Source: Phoronis ovalis
Lineage: Eukaryota > Phoronida > Phoronidae
DNA length: 12,427 nucleotides
Assembly: GCA_028565635.1 (NCBI GenBank)
Contig: JAOXYB010045226.1
Span: forward strand, 1-12,427
Reading direction: 5' to 3'
The stretch's first letter is position 1; each line of letters opens with the position of its first letter. Both the position numbers and the translations under genes were made by a program. The notes under the pieces are model-generated. The model worked only from the letters and a program-made list of their open reading frames with translations, was not told where the DNA came from and did no database searches. Positions 6,829 through 12,427 of this stretch are shown in pieces.

Positions 6829-9800
6829 GTAAGTTCCATTTTGTTGTAACGCGGAATGCAACAGTATTATTTAGGCACTATAAGGAAATATTCAAAAATA
6901 TTCAGAAGCACCCAATGAGAACAAAATTAGGTTTTTACCAAACTAACATATTTTTCACGTGTTTTGTGCTTAAGCAAATTATTTGTTAGTACTGCTTGGA
7001 AAATCATATCTGCTTCCCGCTTGCCAGTTGAACATTTTGGGAAACAAACTCGGTGAGGTGCTTCATTTAAATACATGCTTCACCTGTATATATCAAATAC
7101 GTCTGATTCCAAATATGGTCATCATGGAAGCCAAGACATGACCGGATGGACACATACCAAATAATAGTGATCGCCGGGTCGATCGCTGCATCATGGAGTC
7201 GCAGGTAAAAATTTACGTTACGTGCATGGTGTGATTTGGTGGAGTAAAATATAGTTTTTATATTTTGTACATACTATAGAGTTATCAATTCTATTGCATA
7301 CTGATGAACGTCGGCTTTTTATTTTTAGTGCTATTACAGGAGACTATCTACAGATTTCATGTAAAAATTGTGACATTTTTGCAGGCGGAATATTCGATGT
7401 TAACGACGATCGTAATCTGAGAGCATGGAACAAAGCTATGGACGAATACAACATGAATAATAGCAGTTTATTCAAATTTGATTTACGTATCGCAAAGGTG
7501 AACGTGAAAAAAAACATGGACTTAATTAAAGCAAGTGAGTTGCATATTGCTCTGTTTCTTGTTCTCAGTCGCCTATGGTCCCAGCCAATTATATCCGCAT
7601 GATTGATTTTCATAACACAGAAAATATATAATTTGTTTACGAAGTATGTTAAAACTCGTTTTGCATGTACACATTTGACAACATGTATTTCTTAAAATAT
7701 TAGTTTCATTTGCACTTCTGTAAGGTAATTTTCAAGCAAATTCTGGCAAAAATCTCGAGAAAGCCACAACTTTTTTCGAAGGCAATGGAAGGAATTAGCT
7801 CCACGCGCACACCACAAACCTTTTTTTAAACATTGTCCTAAAGACTGATTTGAATAGATTAATAGTAAAACAAAAACCATGTTATTTACAATGTTGAATT
7901 TTACGTTTACCAAAGTGTATATTTATACACGATGCGTTCTGACAAGTTTTACAAGAAGTAAAATGTTGGTTATTTTAAAATGTGTGATCATACATCTGCG
8001 TGCCTTGTGCCTACCTGTTGAGATAATAGGTTGAGACCATTGTCTAAAGAGACTGCGGCACATTGGACGAGACAGTAGAATGTCAAAGAATTGTTCACAA
8101 TCCCAATTTACAATCTACAAACCTAGGTCTACTAATTTTATTTTTTAATCTATTAAGATAACTTATTGTCACTTTCGTTTTATGATATATCTTGCATTTT
8201 ATATGTATTGCGTAAAGAGCTGCTTACTACACTTGTTCAATAATATAAACATGTGCACATTTTTTGTAGTATGCAATATCACGCACGATGGAGTTTTCGC
8301 TCTTTTTGGCACAGCTCATCCTTTAATCCAGGAAGCTCTTCAATCATACACTAGCAGGTTACAGATGCCTTACATCACTCAAAGTTTCCCATATGAAGGC
8401 GTAACAGAAGGACAGTTTATACTAAATATGAAACCACAATATTCCCGTGCCTCAGTTGACGTTATGAAAAACAGGCAATGGAGCCACCTACACTATTTCT
8501 ACGAGGATTATGCAGGTTGTATTCTTTTCTTATGTCCTTTAAAAATCACATAAGACTTATCGAGCCATACCATAGTTTAACTTCAAATGTATATCAGTCT
8601 CCGTCACCGAAACTTGTACAAAAGAACTATAGCATAGTAGCATAGTTCGCACCAATGTCGGTACCAATGTATGCTTTAGGGATAAGCATTACTAGCCGTT
8701 GAAATATAATTTAGAATTTTCATTCTATGCTGAAATACGGCCAATATTAAAATAATTTGAACGATAAAGAGAACACCTATTTTAGCGATTTACTCTTCGA
8801 ATTTTAATCCTTAATTTATTGTTTTATTTTCATTACTCTCAATGAAAAAATATGGTTTGTAATATCAATTTATATTCAGGTTTAGTTCGACTTCAGGAGT
8901 TATGTGATGCAATTCAGAATCATAGTGATGAAAGATACCTTGGTATAACAATGTGGCAAGTGGATAATGTCAGCCATGCCATAGATGTATTGGTTAGCAT
9001 TGAGCTCGAACATATCAAACAGAGACACAATATTGTAATTGATGTTTCATCGTTTTCTAGCGATGACGTATTAAATGAATTGGTACGTGTATTTGCTCGT
9101 GTATGATATTTTGCAATACAAATATCTTGAAAACACTTATTTTCTTTTCACAAAATATAGGTGGCGAAAAATAATTTGTTAATATGAAAAAAATTGGTCC
9201 AGAATTTATTGGATGTCTTCTACGAAGTTTTCTTGACTAGCACTTTCCGATAATTATGTTGTTCAGAATTAGTGAATTATATTTTTAATAGACAGTACAA
9301 TGTGTGTTGAAATGATAGCAATACTAAAGAACATGTTGATGTTGATCTTTGTGGAAAATATTTAGAGAAAAAAATATTTATAATTTTCAGCATGGCTATC
9401 AAAGCGGCCAAAGACACATGAAGAAATTCTGCTTCTTAACAGCTGGGTTGGTGAGTGTAGAAAATAATATTACAGAAAAATCCTCCCGCTTTTGTCCATT
9501 TCTGGATAGGGTATATATTACATCTAGTTATAGATTATCTCGATTGTCTACTTCATAAAGAGGCATGGGTATGTATTATTTGGCCATTATGAATTTCCTC
9601 GTTCTCAGTTCATGCTAAAAAAATTAACATTATTTTTTTCATACATAAATCTCGAGTAAGACCAAAAAGGAACATGAAAACATCTGTTGACATCCAGACA
9701 TTTTAATTCGCACAAGTGTCCTGAAATTGTAATTTTCTTTGCAGGATTTTCTAGACTTAGATCTTCGGAGATTTCACAGTAGTGAAACAAACATAATAGG

Positions 9801-11878
9801 ACTTCAGTTAGATAAAGGACTCAGCAACAATTACGCATTTGTATCAAAAAATAGACGTATGCAAGCAGACCAAAACTCTATATCCGTAAGAAAATTTCAG
9901 TAACTCATTTTGCAGTTATATATGCACAAAGCTAGAACTAGAGCAAATTAATCAAATACAAAAATACAGAATACCCCCGACAATACCTTACAGAGTTCCT
10001 TCTGAAGTGGCGGATAATCATATCAGAAAGGAACGTGTTTTATAGTCGGGTCTTGTGATAAGACTGGAAGCTATCCATTGCTGATGTATGATATGATTCA
10101 GTTTTAGATTTGATTTATATTTGAAAAGTATTTCATAGTATCGAAATCATCTAATGCATATTCATTTTTGGGGGGACGAGTACTTGCGTACCTGAACATT
10201 ATCTGTTCTGTTTAATATGGCAACTGGTATTTCTTTTTATAAAGCAACACAGTCATCTTTCTAAATCAGAATTCACACCAAAATTCTTACCAATCCCACC
10301 GGGGTCCACATCTTATGCTAACGATAACAATGAATCCGAATATTGTGGTATTTCATAATGATTTGTATTATATAGTCATGCAATGCGCACGTTTTCTATT
10401 TACATAGACCGCACTATCATTAGCCAAGGATTCTGTTGAAATACTTTCACGAGCACTTTACAAAGTTAGAATGTATCGCCCAATTTTATTTGACGAGGTG
10501 CTTGGATCGGGCCTTTTTATGAATGGTGAAACTCGTGGCATCCCATGTGATATTGTGCCACAACCGTGGATGTATGGGCGTAATATAATGAATGCGCTGA
10601 AAAAGGTATGCAATATGGTAGACCTACATGGACAATAGCAGTCTGTGGCTTGAAGTAATGTCATCGCCTTTCTTGTGTTATGAACTGCTGATCAGAAGTT
10701 TTGCAAGTAAAAAATAGTATTTGGTATTTGCTTTGCTTTGTTACACAAGGCGGAGTCTTAGAAAAAAAAGTTTTTAGTTGAAACACTTCCACTTGTTTTT
10801 AACATAAGACTGTACAGCAAGCCACAGGCTACCATACTAGGACTAGTGATATGAATCATAAAGATGACAATGACGATAAGTCATGGGAAAACATTCAAAT
10901 ACGATAGATTGTGATGACGATGATCATGACGATGACAAGATGACGTTAAAAATAACTAGGATAATAGTGATGATAGTTTAGGATTTGATACTAAATTTAA
11001 AGATGATATTCGGTTAAGTTAGGAAGAAATTGGATCTAATACAAGGTTTTTAAATATTTGAAATATGCACAGCCATTGTATTCTTTGTTTTTGTTTTATC
11101 CTATTAGGAAAGCATTCCTGGTCTTAGTGGAAATGTGGATTTTGATGAGAACGGATATAGACAAGACTACAGATTGTTAGAAGCAGAAATGAAACCACCA
11201 GGGCTCGTGAAATCGAACGCACATTGGCACCCTAAGTCTGGCTACCATGCTAACATAAAGGAGGGAGCAGAGATGAGATTGTTTGAAATTGAAAATGCAA
11301 CAACTGTTCGTTCAATATACGTTGTAACTGTTAAAGAGGTAAGGCGTTATGTCAGGATAGCTTCCAGGAATTGTGGCCGCAGCGTTTTTTTCTCAACATC
11401 CTATGTGAGTCAGAACGATAATCACGATGTTAGAAATCCATATTAAAGATTCATGGTTTGAGTGAAATATATAAAAACTATGAAAATAGGAGATAATTTC
11501 CCATATTTGAAATACAGGTAAAATTTCAACCTGGTTGAACCATGTAAAAACATAATAAGTAAAATATCTTGTTCACAATTTTACAGAAAAGGGAATAAAA
11601 TAGAGCAAAATTCACTTGCTTTCATTTTTTGTCTAAATATTTTCGACTCATGCATCTGATGATTGCAGAATCGACCATATGTGTTTAAAAAAGAATCGTC
11701 TGATGGCACCCCTCTTGTTGGGAATGAGCGATGGACAGGTTTCTGCACAGAACTGTTAAAAGCCATATCGGTGAGGAATTTCCCATTTTCCTACGTTATT
11801 AAAACAGTAGCGGACAATAACTATGGCATCAACTGTAGTGGATATTGGGATGGTATGGTTGGGGAAATATTAAATGGG
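6753..11878 (+). CDS. Ionotropic glutamate receptor subunit, kainate/AMPA-like, 5' portion (9 exons)
   Basis: This is a ligand-gated cation channel subunit of the glutamate receptor family, expected at the plasma membrane and probably synaptic. Nine exons join in phase to 505 codons. Residues 1-16 are a signal peptide (MRWMCILLLLLDRSFG). Residues ~26-400 are the amino-terminal domain, with GGIF at its start and the Cys pair expected to form its disulfide (C77 in ICNITHDGVFALFG, C339 in RGIPC). PGLSGNVDFDENG is the usual end-of-domain motif. Residues ~425-505 begin the S1 ligand-binding lobe: PYVFKK, GNERWTGFCTELL, NNYG (Y487, the agonist-ring tyrosine position) and YWDGMVGE. N-glycosylation sequons include NSS, NIT, NHS, NVS and NAT. 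GLVKSNAHWHPKSGY and FLTAGLDFLDLDL resemble kainate subunits more than AMPA subunits. Family members are about 900 residues; the PLT motif, agonist Arg, pore and S2 lobe lie beyond the window. The residue two before PYV is Asn (N436) where Glu is usual. Confidence 0.95.
6829..7384 (+). other. Receptor intron 1
   Basis: A 556-bp GTAAGT...TTTTTGCAG intron. It includes a small, locally GC-richer patch (about 7140-7204) ending in CAG|GTAAAA. I found no in-frame exon in it. Confidence 0.85.
7385..7534 (+). CDS. Receptor exon 2: start of the amino-terminal domain
   Basis: Residues 26-75. It completes the split Gly and gives GGIFDVNDDRNLRAWNKAMD, matching the GG(I/L)F opening of receptor amino-terminal domains, then FKFDLRIAKVNVKKNMDLIK. 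It carries an NNSS glycosylation sequon. The acceptor is TTTTTGCAG at 7384 and the donor GTGAGT at 7535; it is phase 1 at both ends. Confidence 0.93.
7535..8269 (+). other. Receptor intron 2
   Basis: A 735-bp AT-rich GTGAGT...TTTTTGTAG intron. I see nothing else supportable in it; the minus-strand open frame at 7692-7913 has no family features. Confidence 0.85.
8270..8515 (+). CDS. Receptor exon 3: amino-terminal domain lobe 1
   Basis: Residues 76-157. ICNITHDGVFALFGTAHP contains the conserved Cys and the GVFALFG strand-turn motif. It continues with MPYITQSFPYEG, the family's 'consistent with SF' segment, and RQWSHLHYFYEDYA, the W-x-x-[FLV]-x-x-[LIF]-Y segment. The acceptor is TTTTTGTAG. The donor at 8516 is a weak GTTGTA, but the phase with exon 4 and the family alignment confirm it. 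Confidence 0.93.
8516..8879 (+). other. Receptor intron 3
   Basis: A 364-bp intron with the non-consensus donor GTTGTA and acceptor TATATTCAG. If retained, the reading frame continues 12 codons to a TAA at 8551-8553, truncating the protein within the amino-terminal domain. Confidence 0.85.
8880..9082 (+). CDS. Receptor exon 4: amino-terminal domain lobe 2
   Basis: Residues 158-225. GLVRLQELCDAIQ follows directly on EDYA, as in the family (the G-L-x-x-LQ motif). IELEHIKQRHNIVIDVSS is the segment holding the conserved strand before the lobe-2 helix. It has two sequons, NHS and NVS. The acceptor is TATATTCAG and the donor GTACGT at 9083. It enters in phase 1 and leaves in phase 0. Confidence 0.93.
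9083..9390 (+). other. Receptor intron 4
   Basis: A 308-bp AT-rich GTACGT...ATTTTCAG intron with nothing further to report. Confidence 0.85.
9391..9450 (+). CDS. Receptor exon 5: 60-nt amino-terminal domain exon
   Basis: Residues 226-245, HGYQSGQRHMKKFCFLTAGL. It is placed by its ATTTTCAG acceptor, GTGAGT donor, phase 0 at both ends, and alignment to the G...YH[YF]I[FI]T.L segment of kainate subunits when joined to the next exon (FLTAGL then DFLDLDL). It is small and symmetric, so skipping it would not shift the frame. Confidence 0.88.
9451..9744 (+). other. Receptor intron 5
   Basis: A 294-bp GTGAGT...TTTCTTTGCAG intron, AT-rich, with no other feature seen. Confidence 0.85.
9745..9885 (+). 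CDS. Receptor exon 6: amino-terminal domain
   Basis: Residues 246-292. DFLDLDLRRFHSSETNIIGL matches the family's D-L...L-[DE]...Y..S..N.TGF segment. It then continues through SNNYAFVSKNRRMQADQNSI. The acceptor is TTTGCAG and the donor GTAAGA at 9886. It is 141 nt and phase 0 at both ends. Confidence 0.9.
9886..10407 (+). other. Receptor intron 6
   Basis: A 522-bp GTAAGA...TTTACATAG intron, AT-rich. A short G run (GGGGGG at 10170-10175) is the only notable local feature. Confidence 0.85.
10408..10605 (+). CDS. Receptor exon 7: amino-terminal domain, second disulfide Cys
   Basis: Residues 293-358. TALSLAKDSVEILSRAL is the T-x-A-x-x-x-D-A/S-V-x-x-[LF] helix of the family. Then RGIPCDIVPQPWMYGRNI contains C339, the expected partner of C77, and the P-W-x-x-G-x-x-[IL] motif, followed by MNALKK. 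The acceptor is TTTACATAG and the donor GTATGC. It is 198 nt and phase 0 at both ends. Confidence 0.93.
10606..11107 (+). other. Receptor intron 7
   Basis: A 502-bp GTATGC...CCTATTAG intron. It contains the GAT/GAC-rich tract listed separately. Confidence 0.85.
10848..10979. repeat. Degenerate GAT/GAC-rich trinucleotide tract
   Basis: Many GATGAC, GACGAT and GATGAT units (for example 10861-10880 and 10911-10945) interspersed with unrelated bases, within receptor intron 7. It looks like an eroded simple-sequence repeat. It is not open in a frame continuous with the flanking exons. Confidence 0.65.
11108..11338 (+). CDS. Receptor exon 8: end of amino-terminal domain, linker, start of ligand-binding lobe
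   Basis: Residues 359-435. ESIPGLSGNVDFDENGYRQD is the family's G-L-[ST]-G-x-[IV]-x-F-[DN] motif. GLVKSNAHWHPKSGY matches the I-G-x-W-x-P-x-x-G-[LY] segment of kainate subunits. ATTVRSIYVVTVKE is the linker into S1 (family R-x-L-x-V-T-T-I-L-E). The donor is GTAAGG at 11339. It is phase 0. Confidence 0.94.
11339..11668 (+). other. Receptor intron 8
   Basis: A 330-bp GTAAGG...GATTGCAG intron. It is AT-rich, with nothing else seen. Confidence 0.85.
11669..11878 (+). CDS. Receptor exon 9: S1 ligand-binding segment
   Basis: Residues 436-505. It opens NRPYVFKKES and contains GNERWTGFCTELLKAIS (family G-N-[DE]-R-[FY]-x-G-[FY]-C-x-[DE]-L), NNYG with the conserved Tyr, and YWDGMVGEILNG. The acceptor is GATTGCAG and the donor GTGAGT at 11879. 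The next exon should begin near the KAD(L/I)A(V/I)APLT motif and is not in the window. Confidence 0.95.
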
Positions 11879-12079
11879 GTGAGTATACAAGTGTATGCCT
11901 CTACTAGTTATTTCCATTTTATTCGTCATTATTCATGTCAGCCTACGACGGGTAGTAAAAACACCCTTGTTCGATAGTTTAATTTAATCAGAGCAAGTAA
12001 AAAATTAACATTCGTTTGTATTCCTTATTTAAATATCTTAGGTCAGTTGACGTCATAACAGTTTGACTTTTATTAAATA

Positions 12080-12118
12080 AACACACACACACACACTCAA
12101 CACACACACACACACACA
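12080..12118. repeat. (AC)n microsatellite
   Basis: About 8 AC units, a TCAA interruption, then about 9 CA units, in receptor intron 9. It is a simple-sequence repeat, likely variable in length between individuals. Confidence 0.95.
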
Positions 12119-12362
12119 GACACAAACAGATGTTTTATATTAAGGTTATAACCAACAGAGGTAAATTTTCAATCAAATCATTATTACGCAATGGTTGCAT
12201 GAATATTGGCCAACAGAAATGGGCCTAAATCCATAATTTTCCTCCAACGTAATATTGTTTTGTGATATTGTACTCTATTATGATTATTATCTGCTCCATG
12301 TGACTAGTGTTGATCTTGTGAACATTGGAGTGTCTGGTGAGGCGATACCGCACCTGATCCAA

Positions 12363-12420
12363 ACACCGTTACTCGCTTCAAAGGTATTTTATAAGGCACA
12401 CTGTTACGCGCTTCAGAAGG
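12363..12420. repeat. Two-copy imperfect direct repeat, 35-bp spacing
   Basis: GTTACTCGCTTCA at 12368 recurs as GTTACGCGCTTCA at 12403. The similarity extends on both sides (ACACCGTT / CACACTGTT and AAAGG / GAAGG). It may be the start of a tandem array or other repeat continuing beyond the window edge. Confidence 0.5.
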
Positions 12421-12427
12421 TGTTGTG

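Larger units (their letters stand above)
11879..12427 (+). other. Receptor intron 9 (5' part, runs off the window)
   Basis: It begins GTGAGT. No acceptor followed by the expected KAD/PLT coding sequence is present before the window ends. It contains a CA microsatellite and a short direct repeat. Confidence 0.8.

Noticed and set aside
7028-7204. Possible extra exon in receptor intron 1 between CCCGCTTGCCAG and CAG|GTAAAA, ending in a GC-richer patch
   Set aside because: In the phase required by exon 1 it hits a stop after nine codons, and exons 1 and 2 join perfectly without it. A non-coding or alternative 5' exon remains possible but is unsupported.

Overview
This is eukaryotic (animal) DNA. 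It is AT-rich, roughly two-thirds A+T by eye. Coding segments are short blocks bounded by GT...AG introns of about 300-1000 bp, and there are no bacterial-style operons, ribosome binding sites or tRNA/rRNA genes. The gene content and compact introns suggest an invertebrate. A lophotrochozoan such as a mollusc is plausible, but that placement is an inference and not proven by the sequence. Two unrelated genes lie in tandem on the + strand.

Region 1 (1 to about 5.2 or 5.9 kb) is the 3' end of a gene encoding a long, disordered Ser/Thr/Gln/Pro-rich protein that I cannot name; a nuclear or transcription-type protein is a guess. One large exon (375-1759) is joined in matching reading phase to a 99-nt exon (2332-2430). 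This can join either of two candidate last exons (3417-3499 or 3901-3932), both of which fit the phase and end in a stop. A long 3' UTR follows, with a proximal poly(A) signal near 5219 and a distal one near 5854. The stretch between the two signals holds three Pumilio-type UGUANAUA motifs.

Region 2 (about 5.9-6.75 kb) is intergenic. It opens with a 42-bp minisatellite (five copies, 5909 to about 6118). Each of the first four copies carries a short inverted repeat, and all five carry a GTAAGT motif. The rest is AT-rich with a few GC-rich palindromes and presumably contains the promoter of the next gene.

Region 3 (6753 to the window end) is the 5' part of an ionotropic glutamate receptor gene. 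Nine exons join without a phase conflict into 505 residues: signal peptide, the whole amino-terminal domain, and the first part (S1) of the ligand-binding lobe. The gene runs off the window before the agonist Arg motif, the channel pore and the stop codon. Sequence landmarks are more kainate-like than AMPA-like, and the glutamate normally found two residues before the conserved PYV is replaced by Asn. Introns carry a degenerate GAT/GAC-rich tract, a CA microsatellite and a short direct repeat at the right edge.

The two genes show no sign of working together. I see no mobile-element gene, CRISPR, viral gene or clearly new biological system. The points most worth checking are the alternative last exons, the 42-bp array, the clustered Pumilio sites and the altered ligand-lobe residue of the receptor.
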